Assembly: GCF_007655135.1 (NCBI RefSeq)
Contig: NC_045128.1
Span: forward strand, 13,966,230-14,030,229
Length of the DNA: 64,000 nt
Reading direction: 5' to 3'
Source of the DNA: Punica granatum
Taxonomy: Eukaryota; Streptophyta; Magnoliopsida; Myrtales; Lythraceae
The notes below the pieces were generated by a model that was given only the letters and a program-made list of their open reading frames with translations, ran no database searches and was not told the DNA's origin. The first letter of the stretch is position 1. Every line of letters begins with the position of its first letter. A program made the position numbers and the translations under genes. This document shows positions 28,609 through 39,569 of this stretch, piece by piece.

Positions 28609-29103
28609 GTGAGTTGCGCATACTTCCAATCTATTGCCTTTTGGTCTGTCTGCTCAAAATTGGTTATTGGATATGTTAACATATGAACATGGAACTGAGT
28701 TAGTTGATTCTGATTGATTACTGCATGGGCATTTACTGTGCTGGGTTGGATTGCTAATGAATTGATCTAAGCGGACAGGGAACCATGTTGTCCTGACTTA
28801 CTGCTGTTCAGGTTTTGTACCCAGCGATTATCAATGTCTAACTGTGTAAAGGATTAATGGTTTTCTCTGCCACGATTTCATGTCTTGTTTTTGTATCATT
28901 GGATCGGGTTGGGTACTGTCAGTTGTAGATGAGCGAAAAGATAGCTTATGATTGATGTTTACCTTCGTGATTTGTTGGTTTTAGTTCGATTCTTTTGATC
29001 CCCTTAGCTGCATTTTCTCGCATCTTTCAGTAAATTTGTTAGTTTTTAGGGGTAAGATTTTGGATTGACTTGAATGCGTGTTGCATTGATCAGCGGTGTT
29101 GAA

Positions 29104-30408
29104 ATGGGGGATGGAAATTCACCTCCCGAGTCGCCCAAAAATAACTTGAACCAAGAGCTGGACCCTAGCTCGGTTCAGAACATCGAGAGGTCTCTGGAGA
29201 GTATAATGAGAGAGTTCAACGAGTCAGCCTCGGTGGGGAAGGTACACAAGTTCTGGGAAACCCAGCCTGTGGGCCAGTACAAGGATGTGGGGAACACGGG
29301 CCTGCCTGAAGGACCAATTGAGGCCTCGACCCCGCTCTCAGAGGTCAAGCAAGAGCCATATAACCTGCCGAGCCCCTATGAGTGGACCACATGTGACATG
29401 AACTCTGAGGAGACCTGCAATGAGGTCTACAATCTGTTGAAGAACAATTACGTTGAGGATGATGAGAACATGTTTAGGTTTAATTATTCGAAGGAGTTCC
29501 TGCAGTGGGCCTTGCACCCTCCGGGGTACTACACCAGCTGGCACATTGGGGTCCGTGCTAAAGCATCAAAGAAGCTTGTTGCGTTCATAACGGGCGTGCC
29601 GGCAAGGATCAAGGTACGTGACGATGTAGTGAAAATGGCAGAGGTTAACTTCTTATGTGTGCACAAGAAGCTTCGATCAAAGAGGCTTGCTCCGGTCATG
29701 ATCAAGGAGGTCACTAGGAGGGTCCACCTGGAGAACATCTGGCAGGCAGCTTATACTGCTGGGGTGGTCTTGCCGACCCCTATCACCACCTGTCAATACT
29801 GGCATCGATCCCTGAACCCAAAGAAGCTCATCGAGGTTGGGTTTTCCAGGCTTGGGGCTCGGATGACTATGAGCCGGACCATTAAGCTCTACAAGTTGCC
29901 CGATTCAACCGCTACCCCTGGATTCAGGGCGATGGAGCTCCGTGATGTCCCTGCAGTAACGCGACTGCTGAGGAATTATTTGGCTCGTTTTGTGGTAGCT
30001 CCTGATTTTGATGAGGACGATGTAGAGCACTGGCTCCTTCCGAGGGAGAACGTGATGGACACCTTCTTGGTTGAGAGCCCAGAGACCCACGAGGTCACAG
30101 ATATTTGCAGCTTCTACACCCTACCCTCAACGATCCTTGGGAATCAGAACCACTCAACCCTGAAGGCAGCTTATTCATACTACAACGTCTCCACAAAAAC
30201 TCCGCTGCTTCAGCTGACCAATGATGCGCTGATCATCGCAAAGCAGAAGGACTACGATGTGTTCAACGCTCTTGATGTGATGGAAAACGAGTGCTTCCTC
30301 AAGGAGCTGAAGTTTGGGCCGGGTGATGGGCAGCTTCACTATTACCTGTATAACTATCGTTTGAAACACGCCATTAAACCTTCCGAGCTGGGGCTCGTGC
30401 TTTTGTAG
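29104..30408 (+). CDS. NMT1: glycylpeptide N-tetradecanoyltransferase (N-myristoyltransferase)
   Basis: Cytosolic, ribosome-associated enzyme that transfers myristate from myristoyl-CoA to the N-terminal glycine of target proteins. The single open exon gives 434 residues, the usual size for plant NMTs. Family features in order: FWETQPV near residue 50, PLPSxYEW-type segment (NLPSPYEWTTCDMNS), the acyl-CoA-binding block EVNFLCVHKKLRSKRLAP, KEVTRRVHLENIWQAAYTAG, CQYWHRSLNPKKL, and the C-terminal GDGQLHYYLYNYR. It ends in ...LGLVLL; in this family the terminal carboxylate is the catalytic base, so the intact end matters. I chose 29104 because MGDGNSPPES matches family N termini; an in-frame ATG ten codons upstream lies at or beyond the likely leader splice acceptor. 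No lesions. Confidence 0.97.
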   Translation: MGDGNSPPESPKNNLNQELDPSSVQNIERSLESIMREFNESASVGKVHKFWETQPVGQYKDVGNTGLPEGPIEASTPLSEVKQEPYNLPSPYEWTTCDMNSEETCNEVYNLLKNNYVEDDENMFRFNYSKEFLQWALHPPGYYTSWHIGVRAKASKKLVAFITGVPARIKVRDDVVKMAEVNFLCVHKKLRSKRLAPVMIKEVTRRVHLENIWQAAYTAGVVLPTPITTCQYWHRSLNPKKLIEVGFSRLGARMTMSRTIKLYKLPDSTATPGFRAMELRDVPAVTRLLRNYLARFVVAPDFDEDDVEHWLLPRENVMDTFLVESPETHEVTDICSFYTLPSTILGNQNHSTLKAAYSYYNVSTKTPLLQLTNDALIIAKQKDYDVFNALDVMENECFLKELKFGPGDGQLHYYLYNYRLKHAIKPSELGLVLL

Positions 30409-30429
30409 TCTGGCTTGGCCGAGGTAGTA

Positions 30430-31430
30430 CAACAGGTGTTTCAGTTTTCCTTATTGAGACTATGAATGCCCCCTGTCCCATTTGAGAAATGTTGTTTCAG
30501 AACAGAAGCTATTTTGCAGGATGAACTTAAATGTTACTTTCTGCATTTCAACCATTGTTTATTTCTGGCCGGTGCACTGGAAGGCCTCAGATTTGTCAAA
30601 TTTTCTTGTTCTTCGAGCAATAACACCCATGCAAGTGATAAGAGAAGACAGGTCTGGTCATTCATCAGTGAGTGGAAATTAATTCTTGAGATAGAAAATA
30701 CCTTGTTAGATTCGGACCTTGATTTATTATATATTTTACAACTAGATGCATGTAAATATTAATATGAAATGTCCCATCTCATGATAATTAGTCGACCCTT
30801 CGTGGTTCAATGGCTGTAGAGATTGGTCTGTTGAAGCTCGTGACTCAAAGATCATGGAAGCTCGGTATGGAAAATAATTATATGTCTGACTCAAAAGATT
30901 ATTGAGGCATAATGTATATAAGTGATCATTTCATGGTTTGGAGACCATGAAAGCAAATACAATACATGGTTTAATTACAGGATTGGTGATGGGGTTCTGC
31001 ATTATGCCCATCTTTGGGATATCATAGAGAGTTTGGTTTAATTACATGATTGGTGATAGGGTTCTGCATTATGCCCATCTTTGGAATGTTATAGAATTTG
31101 GTGGGCTTGGAATGAGGCTCATTAAGAAGCACGTTATAAGGCCATTTTGACCTTAAATGAGCACAAACTCAATTATCCTCATATGAGCACATAAATGTCA
31201 TAAACTTAATCCAATCCATTATAGGCGACTGGTTTCTTTTTGTTTGTCCTAGATTACTATAAAAAGGACTAGAAACCTTGGAGGGATCAAGACATTTGGA
31301 CTGCCAGTAAGTAATCTGAGCTATTATAATTGCACATTCCTCCTCTTTTAAGTGCTACCAATTTCATCCGTGTTCTTAACCCTACTTGTGTGTAGCATTG
31401 TCCTCTCCCAATCTTCAAAAACTCAATGCT
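30430..31430. other. NMT 3' flank, no further gene recognised
   Basis: The 3' untranslated region probably ends within the first few hundred bases. A 60-70 base block (TTTAATTACA-GATTGGTGAT-GGGTTCTGCATTATGCCCAT) is repeated at about 30970 and 31036. No coding signal. Confidence 0.45.
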
Positions 31431-31433
31431 TTA

Positions 31434-31748
31434 GAGTATGTTTGGATTCACAATAATTTTCAACTCAACTCAACTCAACTTCACTTATCTTCAATTCAAC
31501 ATCACAATCATTATTTTTTTTTTATTTTTTAAATATTTTTAATCATTCAATTCAATTTTTAATATTAAATTCTCTCAACTATTCATTACTTTTTCACAAT
31601 TCAACAACACAATCATTACTTAATCATTATTTTCTCTCAATTATTTATTATTTTTTCACACTTTTTCTCATAATTCAACAATACAATCATTACAAACCAA
31701 TTAAAATCAAAACTCAACTCAACTCAACTCTCAATCCAAACTCTCATT
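31434..31748. mobile_element. MITE-like element with short terminal inverted repeats
   Basis: Begins GAGTATGTTTGGATT and ends AATCCAAACTCTC, an imperfect terminal inverted repeat. Subterminal CAACTCAACTCAACT motifs occur at both ends, and the core is AT-rich with recurrent ACAATCATTA. About 310 bp, non-coding. The target-site duplication is not clear. Confidence 0.5.
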
Positions 31749-31749
31749 T

Positions 31750-33240
31750 ATACTTTACAGGACGTATTAAGTTTCTAGGTACTACTTCTATTTTCATTTT
31801 TCTTTTCCTTCTCAATTTTTCATTTTTGAAAATTATATTTTATTCAAAGAAAGTGCTAAATTCTTTTTTTGGAAAAAAGTGAACAAACCTTGTTAGTACT
31901 GAGAATAAGCTTGAACAAAAGAAAAGAATTATTTTTTTGCCTAAGTTTCTTTTTCTTTTTTTTAAATTTTTCCTTTTTTGTATATTTTTAATTTTTTGCA
32001 AATTTTTTTATCTTTAATTTCCATGCATTTTCTTGTAAATTTCTTTATGTTTTCACTTTAATTTTAAATATTTACTTCCTTTTTTAATTTTATTTTGTCT
32101 AACTTTTTATTCTTTGAATTTTATTTTTAAAATTTTTATCATATTTTCTTTTTTTGAACTTTTCTAAATTTTTTGGTTTCAGTAATTTCTTTCTGAAGTG
32201 TTTTCATTTTTCAATTTTTTTTATTTTCTGAATTTTAATTTAATTTTATTTGTTTATATATATATTTTTTAAAATTTTTGATGAAAATTTCTTATTTCTT
32301 CTATAAATTTTTTATTTTTATTTTTCTTTTTTTGAATTTTTTTCTCTTTTTCTTCGTTAAATTTTCTAATTTTTTGTATTTATATGTGCTTTATATTAGT
32401 TTTTGAATTTGGAAATGCCACGTCAGCAATCCATTTATCACATCAGTAAACATTAACGAAAAAGCTGAAGGATGTTTAGATATGGAAAGAAAATGAAAGT
32501 AATGCATTTTTTAATTTAAAAACAGTTTAATTTCTACCAAAAAATGTTTAAATTGGATTTGAGAAAATAGACTAAAACTTTATAAATTTTGGCGTAATTA
32601 ATCCAAATAAAGAATCCAGTTAAAGACTGAGATACTTTTTTCCTCATTTTCTCTGTCGAAGAAGTTGCTGGTGTGCTTACACAAGAGGATTAGAATCTCA
32701 CTATAATCTCCGGCAATCACCTCTCTCTCCCTAGAATTTCACCACCGCTGGTGCCTAAACGATTGCCGATACACGGAGAGGGAGCATTAACTGCGTCCGG
32801 AAAGCCAAGCTCATATCGACTGCAGGTTCAATGTCTCCTCTCCTCTCTCTCTTTCTCTCTCTCTATGTACATTGTCTAGATTTCTTCTCAAACCCACTCT
32901 ACATATGGTTAGTTCTGTTCTTAATTCGAAAAGATCAGAACGAGCAAGCTCTTGAGTTTTGCTGTCTCCACCAAGAGAGATTTTGTTCTCAAGTTTTTGT
33001 CTGACTGGTGGGGATTAAGTGGGCACAACTTTAAAGGGTACGTATATTGGAGGGAGCAAAAGGAAGACCAGAAAGCTCAGGTTCGTCAAAATCGATAACT
33101 CCTGCAAAGATTTTTTCTGATGGATAAAACAATATTAAAACAAAAATTTAAGGGAATTTTCCTGGGAAATTCAAAATTCTGAAGGAATTTCTAATGAAAA
33201 ATTACCTAAAAAATTTCTAAGAGAAAATCCATTGTATAAT
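31750..33240. other. T-rich intergenic tract, no gene recognised
   Basis: 31800-32400 is a long low-complexity T/A tract. 32650-33100 is more complex with a CT-rich stretch (about 32840-32870), but no coding region could be supported. Confidence 0.45.
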
Positions 33241-33244
33241 CAAA

Positions 33245-33306
33245 AGAGAGTATAGCGTAATAGTTTATGTTCTCGCTTGTTGATCTAGAAGTTGTAGGTT
33301 TGATAC
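33245..33306 (+). mobile_element. SINE, 5' half, interrupted by the large LTR sequence
   Basis: Box A TAGCGTAATAG and box B GGTTTGATAC match the intact SINE at 21535. The sequence stops at GATAC (33302-33306), where the LTR sequence begins. Its 3' half resumes at 51205. Confidence 0.75.
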
Positions 33307-34004
33307 TGTCAGCACCCCGTTTTGGTCCACTGGCGCTCGGGGATCGTCGAAGAGGACTCAATTATCTTTCCCATTTATCAAGAAAGTCACCTCTTACTAT
33401 CGCTTGATACACTCACTGCTGCTGAAATCAGGGCATTTCCTTAATTTAATTCCAAAATTTACATTTTTCAGAAAAAATACTCTACGAGACGTATTTGGGT
33501 TTTACATGCATCAATATCCATCTTTCAAAATTCATAACAATATTCAGGACTGGAAAATATTTTTCTGCGTAAGGTTGATCCTCGAATTTTTCTGAACATA
33601 ACAGTGATCCCGGATAATTTTTCAGGTATTCAATTGAAAAAGACGAGAATTTCAAGCCTTACGTGCGTTAATTTCGATTTTCAAATTCGGGACGATACTC
33701 AGAATTGAATTTTTTTTTTGTATAACGTCGATCCTCGAATTTTTTTGAACACAACAGTGGTCCTGAAATATTTTTTGGATAGTCGATTGAAGAGATTGAA
33801 TTTCAAAAATAATTGAGCAATTACGATCAACGCGTGTCGGAGGTCGATGTGGATTTTTATCGAGATTCGATCTCCGTCAATGCAAATTGGAATTCTCATA
33901 GAGCCAATTATTTTTCAAATTTCTCGATTTCGAAGTTTTTATTCCGAAAATGTTAATGGATCCCGAGAAATTGAATTTCGCCCAAAAGGACGCTCGTACG
34001 AATA

Positions 34005-34031
34005 AATTAATATATATATATATATATATAT
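34005..34031. repeat. (AT)n microsatellite
   Basis: Alternating TA of about 27 bases within the left arm of the LTR sequence. Confidence 0.85.
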
Positions 34032-34458
34032 GGCAGAGAAGTCAGCCAAGTGGTCAACTTGGCCGACCCCTATGCATTATTCTTTTATTTGTTCTGCTGC
34101 CTTGTCTTTCTTTTGGTTTTCTTTTCATCTTCTTCTTCTTTGACCCGAGCTTGCAATCACAGGCAAGTAACCTACCCTGTCTTCTCCATCTCATCTTCAA
34201 CTTCTCCTTGTGCTGCTCCAGCTTCTGCTGCGCCCATTCCCTCATCGGCAACTATCCATTCCATCACCATCAACCTTTCTTCTCCTTCTTCTTCTTGTTT
34301 TGCAGCCCTACTTGTCCGTTGGAGGCCCATGTCTTGTGACCAGCTCCACTGAACCCCTATCTTCAGCCGCACCTGCTCCTTCTCCCTCTCTTCCTCGGCA
34401 GCTCTTGTCAAGTTGCTCTACAACTGCCAGAGCCTAGGGGATCTTTTGCGATTGCTCC

Positions 34459-36268
34459 ATGACAACCATCACTTCTCCGCCCTATCTCTTTGAAGCTTTG
34501 ATCAGCTTAGCCTTCATCTGCTCTTTCTTTCTCTCTCTCTCTCTCTTTTTGATCTGTCATGTCTAACACTCTACTTTTCTTTGTTCAGAAAAAAAAACTT
34601 ACCCTTACCCTTCCATGGCCAGAAGAACTTTCGCTCTCCCTCCAGGCCTTACTCAGCCACGAGTAAAAGAAGGAATATAGAGTGTTTCCCGTGCAGTTCA
34701 AGAAAATGTTGCAGTCGCTCTTGCCGGAGATGACATGGACCGAGCACAGCGTGAAGTAGCTCGCTAGTGGCATTGGTCGGCTTCAGCCACAGTAGGTCAA
34801 AATCTTTTTTTAAGCTCCCCATTTCGATCACCTCTCCCATGCGCACACATTGAAGGAAGGAAGGAAGGAAGGAAGGGAGAGCTTGTTGTGTTTTGCTCGT
34901 TTCTTCACTTACTAGGACGGAACAAAGGGAGGCAGGGAGGAAGAAAGAATATGGAAATCATGGGTCCATCTTCGACAACCGTTATTGCCTCTACTGCTAT
35001 TCTTTTCTTGCTTTGTTGCTCGGTGTTACAGCCATGCCACTTGCAGTTACTTCTGCCCATCGACGAAGCTCTCGTTGAAATGAAGAGACCGTTTGTATTT
35101 TTCATGCCCTTTCATGAAAGGAGTTTGGGATAGAGTGCCGAGAGCTACTGGACATAATAGAGCTATCAGAATCCGGATGAATGAAGTTGATTCGGCCACT
35201 GTCAAGTTCAATAGAAAGGGTACTCTTGTTACCGTCATTAGGATTGTTTGGCAAGCATATATTTATCTCATCTAGAAGGCAATGAATGACATGATTCACT
35301 CACAGAATGTGACCTCACTGGAAGGTATTTGGAATGCCATTTGAGAGCTTGTAAAATTAGGGAGATTCTTGGAAGCAAATCAAGTACTCAAGCAGTTGAA
35401 ACTCTGGAGGTTATAGCCAAGAAGTTGCACCATAGGTATTGATCAAAGATCAATCTGATTTCTTGCAACAGAGGCGGGGCTAGTTTCAACAACTTCGTCA
35501 AATCCATCAACATCCTCAACAATGTAACATGTACCTGCACGAATGGTGCCTCTCGTGTCACCCACATTGAGCTCAACGGTCTTAACTTGACCGGCTTTGT
35601 GCCTGAAGAAGTGAGAAAGCTTCCTTATTTGCAAGTCCTCCATTTAAGTTGCAATCACCTGAATGGAACAATTATCACCAACTTAAGCCAAATTTCACTC
35701 AACTCTTTGTTCTTCTTTGGGAATCGAATCACTTGAACAATCCCAAAGGAAATTGGAGGTATTGCCATGCTCGAAAAACTTTTATTGGACGATAACTTAC
35801 TGGGAGTGTCTCTACATAAGAACCTCGGCAATTTGAGTCGATTGAGGAGACTCCTTTTTAGAGCGAACAATTTCACCGGAAGGATCCCGAAGTCATTTTC
35901 CTGTTTGAATAGTCTAAATGATTTTTGGATAGATGGGAATTTATTGTCGGAGAAGATACCAAAATTCATTGGGAACTAGAGGAATCTTACTAGACTCGAC
36001 ATGTAAGGCACGGGAATGGAGGGGCCTATTCTTCCTTCAATTTTTCAGTTTACAAACCTGCAAAAGTCAATTTCTAATTTGAATGGGTCCAGCTTTCCTT
36101 TCCATAAGTTGCAGAATATGACTAGACTACGATACCTCTTGTTGAGCTGTTGTTGCTGCTGTCCCATCTCTCCACAAGCTCCTGAAATCGTCCGACACCT
36201 TCGTTGTTGCTTCCTAAGCTTTCCCCGAGTTGAGTTAAGTCTCGATCTCTTTCTATTGGGTTTGATCC
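34459..36268 (+). pseudogene. RLK-ectodomain array, unit 1
   Basis: Unit of about 1.81 kb. From its start it carries a CT-rich segment, a poly-A run before ACTTACCC, a GAAG-rich tract (34853-34877), a short open frame with a signal-peptide-like N terminus (MEIMGPSS..., 34951-35133), about 270 bp of filler, then receptor sequence from about 35400: LEVIAKKL, the Cys-containing pre-LRR block, and LRRs with GLNLTGFVPEEV, SLFFFGNRIT, LLLDDNLLG, ANNFTGRIPKSF and NGSSFPFHKLQNMTRLRYL. These are the consecutive LRRs of LRR-VIII receptor-like kinases. Stops interrupt it (after GNRIT, GN and LDM). No transmembrane or kinase part. Confidence 0.8.
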
Positions 36269-37698
36269 ATGACAATCGTCACTTCTCTGTCCTATCTCTC
36301 TGAAGCTCTGCTCAGCTCAACTTTCATATGCTCTCTCTCTCTCTCTCTCTCTTTCTATTTTGTCATGTCCAATACTAAGCTTCTCTTTGCTAAAAAAAAA
36401 CTCACCTCATTTCCTCCCGTGGCTGGAAGAACTCTCGCTCTCCCTCCAGGCTTTACTCAGCCACGAGGAAAGGAAAGAACAAAGAGAGGTTCCCGTGCAG
36501 TTCAAGAAAATGTTGCAATCGCTCTTGCCAGAGACGACATGGACCGGGTACAGTATGAAGTAGCTCGCCGGCGGTATTGGTTCGGCTTCAGCCACTGTGG
36601 GCCGGAATCTTCTTCTAAGTTCCCCATTTCGATCACCTCTCCCCTGCACACACATTGAATGAAGGAAGGAAATAGAACTTGTTGTGTTTTGCTTGTTCCT
36701 TCACCTACTATGACGGAACGAAGGGAGGCAATGAGGAAGAAAGAATTTGGAAATCATGGGTCCATCTTCGACAACCGTTATAGCCTTTACCGCTCTTCTT
36801 TTTTTGCTCTATTATTTGGTGTAATGACCATGCCACTCGCAGCTGCTTCTGCCCATCGACAAAGCTCTCGTTGGACTGAATAGACATCTTGTATTTCTCA
36901 TGCCCTTTCACGAAAGGAGTTGGGAGAGTGTACCGAGAGCTACTGGACAGAATAGAGCTATTGGAATCTGGATGAATGAAGTTGAATGGGCCATTGTCAA
37001 GTTCAAAAGAAAGGGCACCCATGTTACTGTCTTTAGAAATGTTTGGTAAGCATATTTGTATCTTATCTAGAAGTCAAGGAATGACATGATTCACTCGAAG
37101 AATGTGGCCTTATTGGAAGGTATTTGGATAACCATTCGAGAGCTTTTAAAATTAGGGAGACTCTTGGGAGCAAGTCAAGTACTCAAGCAATTGAAACTCT
37201 GGAGGTTATAGCGAACAATTGCCGGAAGGACCCCAAAGTCATTTTTCTATTTGAATAGTCTAAATGACTTTTGGATAGATGGGGATTCATTGTCGGAGAA
37301 AATACCAAAATTCATTGGGAACTGGAGAAATCTTACTACACTTGACATGCAAGGCACGAGAATGGAGGGGTCTATTCCTCCAATTTCCCAGCTGACAAAC
37401 TTGCAAGAATTGATGATTTCTAATTTGAGTGGGTCTAGCTCACATTTCCCCAAGTTGTAGAATATGACTGGATTACGATACCTCCTGTTGAGCTGTTGTT
37501 GCTGCTATCCTATCTCCCCACGAGCTCTTGTAGTCGTCCGATATTGTCTCTGCTGCTTTGTGAGCCTTCTAAGCTTGTCACTATGCAGCTGCCATTCTAT
37601 GGGCCTTCTCGGGCCTTTCCAGAGGCCTTGACGTCGTTGCTCCCCTTTGTTTCTCCCGAGTTGAGGTAAGTCTTGATCTTTTCTTCTGCGGCTACTCA
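36269..37698 (+). pseudogene. RLK-ectodomain array, unit 2 (internally deleted)
   Basis: Same order as unit 1, but 1.43 kb long because about 440 bp are missing: the sequence jumps at 37210-37216 from the LEVIA segment (GGTTATAGCGAA) straight into the NNFTGR repeat (AGCGAACAATT). It keeps the final LRRs (LNDFWIDGDSLSEKIPKFIG, NWRNLTTLDMQGTRMEGS, LQELMISNLSGSSS). The leader frame is disrupted (ATG of MEIMG changed to TTG, and a stop after the leader). Confidence 0.8.
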
Positions 37699-39569
37699 AT
37701 GACAACCATCACTTCTCCGCCCTATCTCTCCGAAGATCTAATCAGCTTAGCCTTCATATGTTTCCTTTCTCTCTCTTTCTCTCACGTCGGTCATGTCCAA
37801 CAATTTGCTTCTCTTTGCTTAAAAAAAAAACTCACCCCTTTCTTCCCTTGGCTGGAAAAACTCTCGCTATCCCTCCAGGCTTTATTCAGCCACAGGGAAA
37901 GGAAGGAACATAGAACGTTTCCTATGCAGTCCAAGAAAATGTTTCAATCCCTCTTGCTGGAAGCGTCATGGACTGGGCATAGCATGAAGTAGCTCACAGG
38001 CAACATTGGTTGGCTTCAGCCACTACGAGTCGAAATTTTCTTCTAAACTCCCCATTTCGATCACCTCTACCTTGCGTGTACATCGAATGAAGGAAGGAAG
38101 TGAGACCTTGTTGTGTTTTGCTTGTTCCTTCTCCATCCAAGACGAAACAAAAGGAGAGAAGGAGGAAAAAAGAATCTAGAAATCATGGGTCCATCATTGA
38201 CCACCGTTACTGTTAGTCTTTTCTTGCTCTGTTGTTTGGTGTTATCGCCATGCCACTCGCAGCTGCTTCTGCCTCTCGACGAAGCTCTCGTTGGAATGAA
38301 GAGACCATTTATATTTCTCATGCCTTTTCACAAAAGGAGTTTGAGAGAGGATGCCGAGAGCTACTAGACAGAATAGAGTCGTTGGAATCTTGATGAATGA
38401 AGTTGAATGGACCATTGTCAAGTTCAAAAGAAATGGCACTCTTGTTACAATTTTTAAGATTTTTTAGCAAGCATATTTGTATCTCATCAAGGCAATGAAT
38501 GACATGATTTACTGACAAAATATGGCCTCACTAGAAGGTATTTGGAATGCCATTCAAGAGCATGTAAAATTAGGGAGACTCTTAGGAACAAGTCAAGTAC
38601 TCAAGCAATTGAAACTCTGAAGGTTATAGCGAAGAAGTTGTACAATAGATATTGGCCAAAGATCACCCCGATTTGTTGCCATAAAGGTGGGGGTAGTTTT
38701 TACAATTTTGTCAAATCCATCAACATCCTCAACAATGTACCATGCACCTGCGCAAAGGGTGCCTGCCACGTCACCCACATTGAGCTCAACGGTCTCAACT
38801 TGACCGGCTTTGTATATGAAGAAGTGGGAAAGCTTCCTTATTTGCAAGTCCTCCATCTAAATCGCAATTACCTAAATGGAACAATTCCCTCTAAACTAAG
38901 ACAATTTTCGCACATCTCCTTGTCGCTCCTCGGGAATCGAATCACTAAAACAATCCTGAAAGAAATTGGAGATATTGCCATACTCGAAGAATTTATATTG
39001 GACGACAACTTACTTGGAGGGCCTCTACATGAGAAAATTGGCAATTTGAGTCGATTGAGGAGACTCCTTCTCGGAGCAAACAATTTCACCGGACGGATCC
39101 TAATGTCATTCTCCTATTTTAATAGTCTAAATGACTTCCTGATAGATGGGGATTCATTGTCGGGGAAGATACCAAAATTAATTGGGAACTGGAGGAATCT
39201 TATTAGACTCGACAAGCAAGGCACGAGAGTGAATGGGCCTATTCCTCCTTCAATTTTCTAGCTAACAAACCTACAAGAGTTGATGATTTCTACTTTGAGT
39301 AGGTCTAGCTCACTTTTTCCCAGATTGCAAAATATGACTAGATTACGATACCACTTGTTGAGCTGTTGTTGCAGCTGTCTGTCTCCCCACGAGCTCTTAG
39401 AGTCGTCTAACACATTCGTTGTTACTTCCTGAGCCTTCCCGAGCTTGTCACTATGTAACTGCCATTCTCCGAGCCTCCTCGGGCCTTTCTAGAGGCCTTG
39501 ACGACGTTGCTCCCCTTTGTTTCCCCCAAGTTAAGCTAAGTTTTGATCTCTTTCTTTTGCGGTTGCTCT
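37699..39569 (+). pseudogene. RLK-ectodomain array, unit 3 (best preserved)
   Basis: Full-length unit (1.87 kb). The receptor part 38542-39261 is the longest open frame of the array, 239 codons. It covers IETLKVIAKKL, the paired-Cys block (ITPICCHKGGGSF, NNVPCTCAKGACHVTHIELN) and about five LRRs ending in RVNGPIPPSIF. A TAG then replaces the CAG present in sister copies (PSISQLTNLQEL), and homology continues beyond it to NMTRLRYHLL. The leader frame (MGPSLTTV..., LLPLDEALVGMK) is intact but separated from the receptor part by about 270 bp with stops. Lacks transmembrane and kinase regions. Confidence 0.85.

Noticed and set aside
30796..30870. tRNA-like or SINE-like motif after NMT
   Set aside because: A box-A-like GTTCAATGGC is present but no convincing box B or cloverleaf could be drawn.
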